Of a stretch of 52,885 nt of DNA, positions 1-9,500 are shown piece after piece. A model generated the notes under the pieces. The model had not been told where the DNA came from, searched no databases, and worked only from the letters and a program-made list of their open reading frames with translations. Both the position numbers and the translations under genes were made by a program. How positions within the stretch are numbered: position 1 is the stretch's first letter; each line of letters starts with the position of its first letter. This DNA comes from Corynebacterium stercoris (lineage in GTDB: Bacteria > Actinomycetota > Actinomycetes > Mycobacteriales > Mycobacteriaceae), in the NCBI RefSeq assembly GCF_024160105.1, contig NZ_JAMFTQ010000013.1, positions 1 through 52,885 on the forward strand, read 5' to 3'.

Positions 1-2
1 TC

Positions 3-407
3 CGCAAGGCCCCCGACACCCTGGAGCTGCCCTCTGGCGCGAGCCCGGGCACCTTGACCCCGGTGGAGCTGCGCGCCGAGCTGGAGCGCGACCTGAACCA
101 GCTGGAGCACCGCGTCATGGATTTGGAACGCACGCCCTCTTCTCCCACCTTCGTGGATGATTTCGTGCGCATCCTCGGCGATTACCGCCTGATTCTGGAA
201 TACATCCGCCACGTCGCCTTCACCGACGTGAAGGAGCGGGAGAAGCTGGAGACGCCGGCGCTGTACGAGTCCACCTACTGGTACCCGCACTACTTCACCT
301 ACTACCACCTGGACACGTGGCACGCGTCCAACGTGGCAGCCGCCCAGGCGGCGGCCGCCTCGTCCTCCTCCGGCTTCAGCGCGGCGGGCGGCAGCTCCAG
401 CTTCTAG
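3..407 (+). CDS. DUF5129-like protein, C-terminal part (cut by window edge)
   Basis: The reading frame is open from base 3 with no start of its own, so the gene begins upstream of the window; about 134 residues are visible. It ends in a Ser/Gly/Ala-rich tail finishing GGSSSF. The segment DVKER followed by a Thr-Pro and a Trp-His pair is shared with the complete gene at 460-1917, whose tail also ends GGGGSSSF, so the two are tandem paralogues. The family is known from corynebacteria as membrane-anchored proteins with a TPM-like domain; the function is not established. Only the C-terminal helical part and tail are seen here. Confidence 0.75.
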   Translation, partial: RKAPDTLELPSGASPGTLTPVELRAELERDLNQLEHRVMDLERTPSSPTFVDDFVRILGDYRLILEYIRHVAFTDVKEREKLETPALYESTYWYPHYFTYYHLDTWHASNVAAAQAAAASSSSGFSAAGGSSSF

Positions 408-459
408 CGCGCGAGAGCCGGCCCTCCCCACAAACCAAAACCGTCGTACCATCGGCGGC

Positions 460-1917
460 ATGAGCGATAAAGGTTTTCGCGGTTCTAAAAGCTCCGTCGG
501 CAAGGACATTGCAGCAACCCTTGCCCTGACGGCTGCGTTGGGCATGGGTGGCGGCGCCGCGGCGTACGCGTTGAGTGACTCGGTGCCCACCGCAGATGAG
601 GTGGCCATCAGCGTGCAGCAGCAGCAAGCGCAGGTGGAGATCTCGGACCCGGCTGACCTGCTCACCGAAGAGGATGAGGCCCGCCTGCTGCGGGACGTGG
701 AGCGCCTCAACCGCCCGGACAGCGTGAAGAAGATCCACTTCATCATGCTCAACGAGGGCCGCGACAACGTGAACGACTCTGTGGAGAACTTCCTGCGCGA
801 CCACTACCCGGACGAGATCGGGGACGAGTACTTTGCCGACGGCGTCCTGATCATCGGCGCCGACATGAACAGCCGCCAGAACTTCATCTTCGCGGGCCAG
901 GACGTGCTGGATCAGCTCTACCTGCACAAAGGCCAGCGCCTGTCCAGCGCGCTCGAGGCGATGAAGCCGGGCCTGCGCGACAACAACATTGAGGCAGGTC
1001 TCGTTGCCGGCGCCAACACCGCCACGGACATCGAGGCCGCGCAGGCCTACCCGATCAACGATGCCGAGGGCGACAGGACCGTAGCCGGCATCGTCTCCGG
1101 CCTCGTGCTCGGCGGCACTACCCTGGCCGCCGGCGGTGTTGCCACGGAGCGGCGCAAGCGTCGTCGCAAGGAAATTGAGCAGGCCCGCACGGATTACGAT
1201 GCCATCGCGGCGGAGTACACGGGCCTGAGCCAGCGCCTCGACGAGCTGGACATCCGCGCCAACTCCGTCTCCAGCTCGTTTGCCAACCTGGAGCTGCGCA
1301 AGCAGTGGGAGGAGGTGCGCGACCGCTTCCTGGGCATGCACGAGGCCGCCTCGCTGGGCGTGGGCACGGACCGCCAGGCGTGGGAGAACCGCAAGGAGCT
1401 CGCCGCCGCCGCGAAGACGCTTGAGGACACGGGCCACGCTGAGGACAACATCAACCGCCTCTTCGCCGTCGAGCAGGGCGATGCCGCGGAGCGCCGCAGC
1501 ATCATCACCGAGATCCGCGCCGACGTGATCCAGGCCCGCCGCAAGGTGAAGAACAAGGAGCTCAAGCGCGATCTCGCCGCCCTCGAGCGCAGCCTGGATT
1601 ACCTGGACCAGAACCCGGACTACCCGAAGTTCCTGGACGAGTTCACCCGCATCCTCGGCGACTACTCCCTGCTCCTCGACGAAGTCAAGCGCCGCGAGAT
1701 GAGCGACGTCAAGGAACGCGCCACCCTGCACACCCCGCGCCTGACGGACCCGGGCTTCATCTACGTCAACTACACCCCGTACGTGGTCATGAACTCCTGG
1801 CACGCGGACAACGTGCGCATGGAGCGCGAGTCGCAGCAGGCGTCGTCCGGTTCTTCCAGCGTGAACACGGGCTTCAGCTCGGGCTTTTCGGGCGGCGGCG
1901 GGTCCAGCTCGTTCTAG
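460..1917 (+). CDS. DUF5129-like membrane protein with TPM-like domain (485 aa)
   Basis: Residues about 17-38 form an N-terminal hydrophobic segment (signal anchor). They are followed by a TPM-like alpha/beta region (about 60-190, with the motif FADGVLIIGAD), a second membrane segment near 210-230 rich in Gly and Leu, a basic stretch ERRKRRRK and a long helical, probably coiled-coil region. The tail is Ser/Gly-rich and ends GGSSSF. The layout suggests an envelope protein with an exposed TPM domain and a cytoplasmic helical tail. A TACCAT box at 447-452 lies 7 bases before the ATG, so the gene may be leaderless. It is a tandem paralogue of the truncated gene to its left and is followed 13 bp later by a secreted protease. 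Function unknown. Confidence 0.85.
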   Translation: MSDKGFRGSKSSVGKDIAATLALTAALGMGGGAAAYALSDSVPTADEVAISVQQQQAQVEISDPADLLTEEDEARLLRDVERLNRPDSVKKIHFIMLNEGRDNVNDSVENFLRDHYPDEIGDEYFADGVLIIGADMNSRQNFIFAGQDVLDQLYLHKGQRLSSALEAMKPGLRDNNIEAGLVAGANTATDIEAAQAYPINDAEGDRTVAGIVSGLVLGGTTLAAGGVATERRKRRRKEIEQARTDYDAIAAEYTGLSQRLDELDIRANSVSSSFANLELRKQWEEVRDRFLGMHEAASLGVGTDRQAWENRKELAAAAKTLEDTGHAEDNINRLFAVEQGDAAERRSIITEIRADVIQARRKVKNKELKRDLAALERSLDYLDQNPDYPKFLDEFTRILGDYSLLLDEVKRREMSDVKERATLHTPRLTDPGFIYVNYTPYVVMNSWHADNVRMERESQQASSGSSSVNTGFSSGFSGGGGSSSF

Positions 1918-1930
1918 TAAAGTCAGGCGG

Positions 1931-2809
1931 GTGAAACGCCGCCTCGTACTGGGTCTTTGCTTTACGACGTTCATTTCAAGCGTCGTCACGCCCCAAGCCC
2001 TCGCCCAAGCTCCGCTGACCGCATACCAGGGCGGGCAGTTCTACACCCGCGCCTACGGTTCGGACCGGGCGGCGAGCTGCACCATCAGCTACAACGATGC
2101 CGCGAAGCGGGTCAGCTACACCGCCGCTCACTGCGGCAAAGCCGGCGATACGGTGTTCCTGCGCGATTACCGCGGCGTGAACGTGGCCGCAGGCACCTTC
2201 TCCCCTTCCAGCGCCTTCGCCGGGCACCAGACGAACGATTGGGGCGTGATCCGCTGGGACCCGCACGTGGTCCTCGGGGCAAACACCTTCTCCGGCGATA
2301 CCGTGGTGCACCCCTCCCAGCTGCGTAAAGGCGACCGCGTGTGCGTGCGCGGCGTGACGGCCCACGGCCCCGCCTCCCCCACCGCTAGCACCACCGTGAA
2401 CTGCGCGCCCTTCCTGGGAAGCATCAACAACACGTTCTTCTTCGAGGACGCGGGCACCAAACCCGGCGATTCCGGCGGCGTGGTTTTCGCGCCGGGCCGC
2501 GGGTACCTCGGCGTGCTCTCCGGCGTGAGCGAGTTGACAAGCCCGGGCCGCGCCAGCACCGTGATCCAGCGTGGTGCCTTCCCCGCGAACGGCGCCGCCA
2601 TCAGCAAGAACGAGATGCTGCGCTGGGCAAACGCCAACCTGCCGATGCCGGTGGAGAAGGTGAACACCGTGCCTGTGGTGCCGCCGGCGGACGCGAACGC
2701 TTCCGCCTCGTCCGCGCAGGGTATCGGCGCGATCATCGCGGCCCTCGTCGCGTTCCTGGCGGTGGCGTTGCCGTTCGCGCAGCAGGTTATGGGGATGCTG
2801 CGGGTGTAA
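1931..2809 (+). CDS. Secreted trypsin-like serine protease (292 aa)
   Basis: A basic N-terminus (MKRR) and hydrophobic core with an ALAQA-type cleavage site near residue 26 form a signal peptide. The chymotrypsin-fold triad is visible: H67 in TAAHC, D103 in TNDWG and S181 in GDSGG. Two further Cys (about 138 and 158) could form a disulfide. Residues about 264-290 form a C-terminal hydrophobic segment, so the protease is probably tethered to the membrane with its catalytic domain outside. The start is GTG at 1931, 13 bp after the upstream DUF5129 gene, so co-transcription is likely. The substrate cannot be told from sequence. Confidence 0.88.
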   Translation: MKRRLVLGLCFTTFISSVVTPQALAQAPLTAYQGGQFYTRAYGSDRAASCTISYNDAAKRVSYTAAHCGKAGDTVFLRDYRGVNVAAGTFSPSSAFAGHQTNDWGVIRWDPHVVLGANTFSGDTVVHPSQLRKGDRVCVRGVTAHGPASPTASTTVNCAPFLGSINNTFFFEDAGTKPGDSGGVVFAPGRGYLGVLSGVSELTSPGRASTVIQRGAFPANGAAISKNEMLRWANANLPMPVEKVNTVPVVPPADANASASSAQGIGAIIAALVAFLAVALPFAQQVMGMLRV

Positions 2810-2845
2810 CTGCAGGTCAGGCGCTGTGTCGCGGGGCCCGCGCAT

Positions 2846-2864
2846 AGGCGAGGCCCCCTCGCCT
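2846..2864. terminator. GC-rich hairpin after the protease gene
   Basis: A perfect 7-bp stem, AGGCGAG / CTCGCCT, encloses a 5-base loop 37 bases after the protease stop codon. There is no T tract, so it is only a candidate terminator. The rest of 2810-3081 holds no gene; it contains long G runs at 2880-2890 and 2910-2920. Confidence 0.4.
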
Positions 2865-3081
2865 TCTCGCGCTCTAAATGGGGGGGTGGGTGAGCGCTCT
2901 ACCGGTCTCGGGGGGGGTGGACCGTGGGCGAGGGGACCTGCACACGTGAGTATACGCACAGGGAGTTGAGGTTGTAAAGAGGGACGGACACAATAATGGC
3001 AACGCCAGCGATTTATTAGATCACGTTCTGCAGTCGCGCCCCAGCCTGTGTGGCTGAACCGCTCACCGGGAGTAATGGCCT

Positions 3082-3543
3082 CTACGGGGTCAAGGCAATG
3101 AGCTGGTTAAGCAGCTCCTCTTGGCGCTTGATCAGGTCATCCTGGGTGCGTAGCGTCTCCTCGATGGAGTCGGTCTTGACCTGCTCTCGTGGCTGAGCCG
3201 GAACTTCCATTCGGTTCAGGATCTCGTTCTGGCGATTGATCAGTTCGCCCTGTTTACGGATGCTTTCATCGACCTGTCGAGCCAGTTCCTCAAAGTACTT
3301 CGCGTTTTCGCCGATCACAGTGGAAGGCAGCTCGACGTTGTTTCCATCTTTAACGTTCATCCCCAGACGCTCGTCCACTTTGCCGTCGATCACCTCGTAG
3401 CTGGCGCCGCGAGAGCTGCCCCGGTCATCGTGCAGTGCACCGCTGGAGTACACAACACCCACGATCGCGGCGATGATGCCCAATACTCCGAGCACGGTGC
3501 TGATGATGTGGAGGTCGAGGCGAAGATTAGCGGGAAGGTTCAT
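3082..3543 (-). CDS. Small single-pass membrane protein with coiled-coil tail (153 aa)
   Basis: The start is placed at the ATG at 3543 because GGAG lies 5 bases upstream; an upstream extension of the frame overlaps the divergent helicase gene and has no such site. Residues about 10-32 form one membrane segment (VLGVLGIIAAIVGVVYSSG). The rest is cytoplasmic or exposed and strongly helical, with repeated Gln/Glu/Arg/Leu patterns such as RKQGELINRQNEILNRME and a second similar stretch near the end, typical of coiled coils. It is divergent from the helicase operon with 141 bp between the starts and sits at the left edge of the defence island. No family is recognised; it could be an accessory membrane component or unrelated. 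Confidence 0.65.
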   Translation of the reverse strand: MNLPANLRLDLHIISTVLGVLGIIAAIVGVVYSSGALHDDRGSSRGASYEVIDGKVDERLGMNVKDGNNVELPSTVIGENAKYFEELARQVDESIRKQGELINRQNEILNRMEVPAQPREQVKTDSIEETLRTQDDLIKRQEELLNQLIALTP

Positions 3544-3671
3544 GGAAACTCCGTTGACAGGAAATGGACAGGACCCGGACAGCTTACATGAGGTGTGTTC
3601 CGGGTTCGGATCGTTGAGCCAAAATGCGAACCGAATTTCGATTTCGTCCTGATCCCATTTGAACCCCTGGC

Positions 3672-3685
3672 TACCCTTACGGGTA
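3672..3685 (+). promoter_or_regulatory. Palindrome over the predicted -10 and start of the helicase operon
   Basis: TACCC-TTAC-GGGTA is a perfect 5-bp inverted repeat. It contains a possible -10 box (TACCCT, 3672-3677) 7 bases before the ATG at 3685, so the helicase gene may be leaderless and a repressor bound here would block initiation. No regulator gene is identified. Confidence 0.35.
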
Positions 3686-6534
3686 TGACATCGGAAGCGG
3701 TAGCACCCCTCCCCTTGAAGCAGCATTCGCAGACGTATGCACCCGGTCTGATGGTCAAGGTGCGTGATGAACTCTGGCTGGTCACCAGTGTCACCCAATC
3801 CGTGGATGGCTACCTGCTCAAAGTTCGTGGCCTATCGGACTACGTTCGCGACACCACGGCTAGCTTCTACACGGCGCTCGACGACATCGAGGTCTTCGAC
3901 CCGGCCAAGGTGGAGGTCGTGCCGGACCGCTCACCCGGCTACCGCACCACGCGCCTTTGGCTTGAAACCACCCTGCGGCAAACGCCGGTCCCGCTCTACC
4001 AAGAAGAGCTGTCCGTCGCGGATCAAATGCTCATGGACCCGCTGGATTACCAGCTCACCGCGGTGCGCAAAGCGCTTTCCGACGACAACCTGCGTCCCCG
4101 CGTCCTCATCGCCGACGCCGTTGGCCTTGGCAAGACTCTGGAAATCGGCATGATCCTGTCCGAGCTAATCCGTCGCGGACGTGGTGAACGCATCCTGGTT
4201 GTCACGCCGAAACACATCATGGAGCAATTCCAACAAGAGATGTGGTCTCGTTTTGCCATTCCGTTGGTTCGTCTCGATTCCGCGGGCATCCAACGCGTGC
4301 AGCGCATCCTTCCGGCGAGTCGAAACCCGTTCACCTACTTCCCGCGGGTCATCGTCTCAATGGACACCTTGAAGAGTGGAAAGTACCGCGCTTACCTGGA
4401 GAAGGTGCGGTGGGATGCAGTGGTGATGGATGAGATCCACAACGCCACCAACGTGGGCACCCATAACAACGAGCTAGCCCGTACCTTGGCACCCACTACC
4501 GAGGCGCTCCTGCTCGCATCCGCCACTCCGCACAACGGTGATCCGGAGTCTTTCAAGGAGATCCTGCGCCTGCTCGACCCCACGGCCGTGATGCCGGACG
4601 GCACGATCGATCAGAATGCCGTTGCCAGGCTGCTCATCCGCCGCCACCGCCACAGCGAGGAGGTCGCGAGTGTGGTCGGCGAGCAGTGGGCGGAGCGCAA
4701 AGACCCCGTGAACATCCCGGTAGAGGCCTCGAACGAGGAGAACGCTGTTGCCGCGGAGCTCGAGCAGACCTGGATCAACAACAACCCTGCCCCCGACCGC
4801 CTCTTCCCGTGGACGCTAATCAAAGCTTTCCTCTCCTCCCCGGCAGCGCTTGCAGAGACGATCCAGAATCGCCTGAGAAACCCGAAGGTGGATAGCGCCC
4901 AAAGGCAAGCCCTTGAGCGGCTTGCAGCACTCAACGCGGAAGTCACCCGCGAGAACTCAAATAAGTACGCGGCGCTGGTGAACTACCTTCAAGACATCGG
5001 TGTCGCTAGAGGCAGCGATACGCGCGTGGTTGTGTTCTCGGAGCGTGTGGCTACATTGCACTGGCTCCAGCGGAACCTGACCACAGATCTCAAACTCGGC
5101 AACGACCAGGTCCAGGTCATGCACGGCGGGCTCTCGGATGAGGAGCAAATGCGTCTCGTTGACGAATTCAAGCGCGAGGACTCTAAACTCCGAGTCCTTG
5201 TCACCGGCGATGTCGCCTCCGAGGGCGTGAATCTTCACACCATGTGCCACAACCTGGTTCATTACGACATCCCCTGGTCGCTCATCCGCATCCAACAGCG
5301 CAACGGTCGTGTGGACCGCTACGGCCAGACCGAGCCCCCGCAGATCGCGGCCCTTCTTTTGGACACCAAGCAGGGCGGCTACGTCGGCGAGCTGCACGTG
5401 CTCACGAAACTGATCAACCGCGAGAACGAGGCGCACGCACTATTGGGCGATGTGGGATCACTCATCGGCAAGCACACCGTTACGGGCGAGGAAGAAGAAA
5501 TCCGCAAAGTCATACAGAACCAGCTCGCCTTCGAGGAAGTGGTGAAGTCGCCCGAGGAGATCGTCAACGAGCAAGCAGAGACCGAAGCAGATTTGATCGA
5601 CTTCTGGATGTCGGGATTCGGGCTTCAAGACGATGAAACCTCGGTCCCTGGCTCGCCCCAATCCCCTGCCGCCACAACCAGCCTCTACCCTTCCGAGATC
5701 GCGTACCTAGAGGACGCGCTCAACGAGGCCTTCCACGCCGCGCCTGAAAAGCCTTTGTCTGCCGGCGGCGTGCAGTTTCAGCTGCACCCCAACGGCGTGG
5801 CCGAGCTTGAACCACCCGAGGACCTGCGCCGCCGCCTCGAGGTGCTGCCGCAAGATTACCTAGCGGACCGAAAAGTGCGCGAGCACTTCCAACTGGCCAC
5901 CAACCATGCGGTGGGCAACGAGATCCTCCGCAAGGCCCGCACGGGCCACGATGGATCTACCTGGCCCAAGGCCCACTTCCTGGGCCCCCTGCACCCAGTG
6001 ACGGATTGGGCAACAGACCGCGCACTGGCCGCTCTGTCTGCCGGACAAATCACCGCGATCGAAGGTGACGTACCCATGCCGACGGTCTTGCTCATGGCCA
6101 CACTGACCAACAAGCGGGGCCAGGTCGTCTCCCGCGCGTTTGTCACCGTGGCAGGCGGGATGCTCCCGCAGACGATCGAGGACCCCATCGCGTGGCTCCG
6201 CGGCGTCGGCCTGACCGAACAGGCCATTAACCCGGGCACCCTCACCCTGCCTGAGAACACCCAGGAGCTCATCGCGCAATCCGTCCAGGCCGCGAGCAAC
6301 CAGCTCCAGCCGATGATGGCCGCCGCCCGCAGTCATGCGCAGGAGCGGATCGGGCACTGGTCAGCGCGAGCTCAGGACTGGGAGGACGCGAAGGCGGGTG
6401 TGCAGACCACAGTGCGCGTGGGCCGCTCCGCCAACCTCATCGAACAAGAGAAGTCCCTCATCACCTCGCTCGAACCGGACCGCGAGCTCATCCGCCCTCT
6501 CGTACTCGTCCTGCCAAACACCCAGGAGCACTAA
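3685..6534 (+). CDS. SNF2/RapA-like helicase, DrmD-type (949 aa)
   Basis: This is an SF2 ATPase of the SNF2 class expected to translocate on DNA. Motifs in order are Walker A VGLGKT (K150), DEIH at 249-252, SATPHNG (motif III), a C-terminal helicase lobe with VFSERVATL and ASEGVNL, and QQRNGRVDRYGQ (from Q537) as motif VI. The N-terminal 80 residues resemble the SH3-like start of RapA/DrmD proteins (PGLMVKVRDELWLV). The ATG at 3685 is preferred to an in-frame GTG at 3595, because the upstream 30 residues overlap the divergent gene. It is followed 3 bp later by the methylase gene, so the two form one operon. Pairing with a large N6 methylase matches drmD-drmMI of class 1 DISARM, but the assignment is by motif and context only. 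Confidence 0.85.
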   Translation: MTSEAVAPLPLKQHSQTYAPGLMVKVRDELWLVTSVTQSVDGYLLKVRGLSDYVRDTTASFYTALDDIEVFDPAKVEVVPDRSPGYRTTRLWLETTLRQTPVPLYQEELSVADQMLMDPLDYQLTAVRKALSDDNLRPRVLIADAVGLGKTLEIGMILSELIRRGRGERILVVTPKHIMEQFQQEMWSRFAIPLVRLDSAGIQRVQRILPASRNPFTYFPRVIVSMDTLKSGKYRAYLEKVRWDAVVMDEIHNATNVGTHNNELARTLAPTTEALLLASATPHNGDPESFKEILRLLDPTAVMPDGTIDQNAVARLLIRRHRHSEEVASVVGEQWAERKDPVNIPVEASNEENAVAAELEQTWINNNPAPDRLFPWTLIKAFLSSPAALAETIQNRLRNPKVDSAQRQALERLAALNAEVTRENSNKYAALVNYLQDIGVARGSDTRVVVFSERVATLHWLQRNLTTDLKLGNDQVQVMHGGLSDEEQMRLVDEFKREDSKLRVLVTGDVASEGVNLHTMCHNLVHYDIPWSLIRIQQRNGRVDRYGQTEPPQIAALLLDTKQGGYVGELHVLTKLINRENEAHALLGDVGSLIGKHTVTGEEEEIRKVIQNQLAFEEVVKSPEEIVNEQAETEADLIDFWMSGFGLQDDETSVPGSPQSPAATTSLYPSEIAYLEDALNEAFHAAPEKPLSAGGVQFQLHPNGVAELEPPEDLRRRLEVLPQDYLADRKVREHFQLATNHAVGNEILRKARTGHDGSTWPKAHFLGPLHPVTDWATDRALAALSAGQITAIEGDVPMPTVLLMATLTNKRGQVVSRAFVTVAGGMLPQTIEDPIAWLRGVGLTEQAINPGTLTLPENTQELIAQSVQAASNQLQPMMAAARSHAQERIGHWSARAQDWEDAKAGVQTTVRVGRSANLIEQEKSLITSLEPDRELIRPLVLVLPNTQEH

Positions 6535-6537
6535 CCT

Positions 6538-9500
6538 ATGGCCACTTTCGATTCCATCCTCAACATCGACGAGTGGATCAGCGACCACTACTTCACCACC
6601 GACGAAACCAAAGGCGAGTCCTTCACTAAACGCGTGAAGAACCGCACGAAGGAGTGGGAGGCGCTCGAGCAGGAAACGGGCACCCTCTCCCCCATCAAGC
6701 GCCTCCAGCAGCGCCGCGGCGAGCTGCAGACAGCATTCGCCACCGACGCTGACCTGGACGTCAGCAATAACCTCATCCACCAGGCGTTCGGCTATGGCAC
6801 GCCCGCCCAGCAGCGCTACACCCGCGCCGGGGACACGTTCACCTACACAGGCTGGGTGGGCAACGCCGGCACGCTCGCCGTCATCGCCGCAAACACGGGA
6901 GCGGAGACCGTCGACGACATCCCGGCGCTGCCCGTCACCATTGCCCAGGAAGCCAAGGACCCGCAAACCACCAAGGTGTCCAAACTCGTCGGCGACCTCT
7001 TCTTGGCCGCCGAGCCCCCGGAGTACGTTGTGGTGCTTGCCGGCCCGTGGGCCATGCTGGCAGAGCGCGAGTCCTGGCCGCTGGGCCGCTACCTTGCTGT
7101 GAACCTCCAGCTCGCTGCCGAGCGCAACGACACGAAGAAGGCCGGTGAGCTTGAGCGCGTCGCCGTCATCCTGGCGCGGGAGAACCTGGAGCGTGCCGCC
7201 GACGGCACCACCTGGTGGGCGCAGACCCGCGAGGAGTCCCAGCAGCATGCGGTGAAGGTCTCCGGCGACCTGCGCGACGCCGTGCGCGAATCGATCGAGA
7301 TCATCGGCAACGACGTGCTTGACCGTCGACGCGAGCAGGACTTGCCCACCGACACCATCGACGGCAACAAGCTGGCACGCCAATCCCTGCGTTACCTCTA
7401 CCGCATCCTTTTCCTGCTGTTCGCCGAGGCCTCCCCCGAACTGGCCATCCTGCCCACCGGCGCACCGGAGTACGTCGACGGTTACGGCCTGGATCGCCTC
7501 CGTGACCAGATCCTCAACCCACCGGTCACCGACAAGGCCCGCCGCGGCACGCACCTCTACGACTCGCTCCAGCTCCTATTCACCCAGGTCAACGAAGGCC
7601 ACGACCCACTCGACTCTCCCACCGCCGACCAGGACGCGCAGAACCAGGGCCTCACCTTCCGCAACCTCGAGGCCGACCTGTTCAAACGGGAGTCGACATC
7701 CCTCATTGACGAGGTCAAACTCTCCAACGCCGCCCTCACCCGTGTTCTGCAGAACTTGCTTCTGTCCAAGGTGTCCGCAGGAAGGGACCGCGGCTTCATC
7801 TCGTACGCCACCCTTGGCGTAACCGAACTCGGCCAGGTCTACGAGGGCCTGATGTCCTACCACGGCTTCGTCGCCCAGGAGGACCTGTACGAGGTCGCAC
7901 CGAAGGGCGACGCCTCCAAGGGCTCCTGGGTCCTGCCCACCCACGCCGCCGACACGGTCCCGCAGGACAGCTTCGTCATGGAGACCAAGCGGATGGAAGA
8001 AGGTGGCACCGCCAAGACCCGCCGCCAGCATCCGGCTGGCTCGTTTGTGTTCCGCCAATCCAGCCGCGACCGAGAACGCTCCGCATCTTTTTACACCCCG
8101 CAGGTGCTCACCGAGTTCACCGTCGGCCAGGCCATCGAAGTGCTGCAGGAGGAGGGCCGCATCAAAACCTCCGAGGACGTACTCAGCCTCACCATTTGCG
8201 AGCCCGCCATGGGCTCCGGCGCCTTCGCCGTGGAGGCCGTGCGTCAGCTCGCGGAGCTCTACCTCAAGCTGCGCGAGGATGAACTGGACCAGCAGGTGGA
8301 GCCCGAAGAGCGCACCGTCGAACTGCAGAAGGTAAAGGCGCATATCGCCCTGCACCAGGTGTACGGGGTGGACTTGAACCCCACCGCGGTGGAGCTCGCC
8401 GAAATCTCACTTTGGCTTGACACCATGACCCCGCAGCTCAAGGCCCCGTGGTTCGGCCTGCACCTGCGCCGCGGCAACTCGCTCATCGGTGCGCTGCGCT
8501 CCACGTACTCCACCGCGCAGCTGAAGAAGCGCGAGTGGCTCACAGCTGTCCCGCGCCGGGAGCCGGTGCAGAATTTCGCCGAGGTTATCGACGCTGGCGA
8601 GACCCGCGACGCCAATGCCGCCGGGCGCATCCACCAATTTCTCCTCCCCTCCGCAACGTGGGGAGCGGCCGCCGACGCAAAGGACCTGAAGACTCTGGCC
8701 GCCGACGAGATCAAGGCCATGAAGGCGTGGAAGAAGTCCGTCACCGGCAAGGTGCCCACCAAGGAGCAGGCGAAAAAGCTGACCAACCTCGCCGCGCGCG
8801 TGGAATCCCTGTGGGCCATCACCCTGTCCAAGATGCGCATCGCGGAGGAGCAGATCCGTCGCGACATCGACCTGTGGGGTCTAATCCCGGAGCGAAACTC
8901 GAAGAACGTGCGCCGCGAGCAGATCGAGCGCGAGCTGCTTCACGACTCCGAGGGCGCCTACCTCAGATTGCGCCTCATCATGGACGCCTGGAACGCGCTC
9001 ACCTTCTGGCCGCTCACCGAGGTAGACGCGCTCCCCGACTTTGACGAGTGGCTTGCCACGCTTACCGACGTCATCGGCGTAGACACCACCGCCCGCGACG
9101 CGTCCCAAACCCAACTTGGCCGCGCCACCGACTGGAACGAGCTGGTGGAGCTCGAGCGCACCGACATCGGTCTCTCCGGTGCGCGAGCGATGGACATCGT
9201 GCTTGCGAACCACCCGTGGTTGCGAGTGGTGCAGTCCGTCGCCGCCGAGCAGGGCTTCTTCCACTGGGACCTCGACTTCGCGGCGGTCTTCGCCGGTGGT
9301 GGCTTCGACCTGCAGGTGGGCAACCCGCCGTGGGTGCGGCCACGCACCGACCTCGATGCTCTGTACTCCGAAGCCGACCCGTGGTTCTCCCTCGCCCACA
9401 AGCCGACTCAAGCCGCTAAGAACGAGCGGCGCGAGCAATGGAACACTGATCCCTCTGCACGCGAGACTGTCTACCGCGGCCTCGGTGAATCGGTTGCTAC

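Noticed and set aside
376..1989. A 537-codon minus-strand frame opposite the DUF5129 gene
   Set aside because: Its composition is that of an antisense shadow, and the plus strand has clear domains and a promoter.
3595..3684. Longer N-terminus for the SNF2-like helicase starting at GTG 3595
   Set aside because: The 30 extra residues overlap the divergent promoter region and have no ribosome site; the next ATG follows a plausible -10 box.
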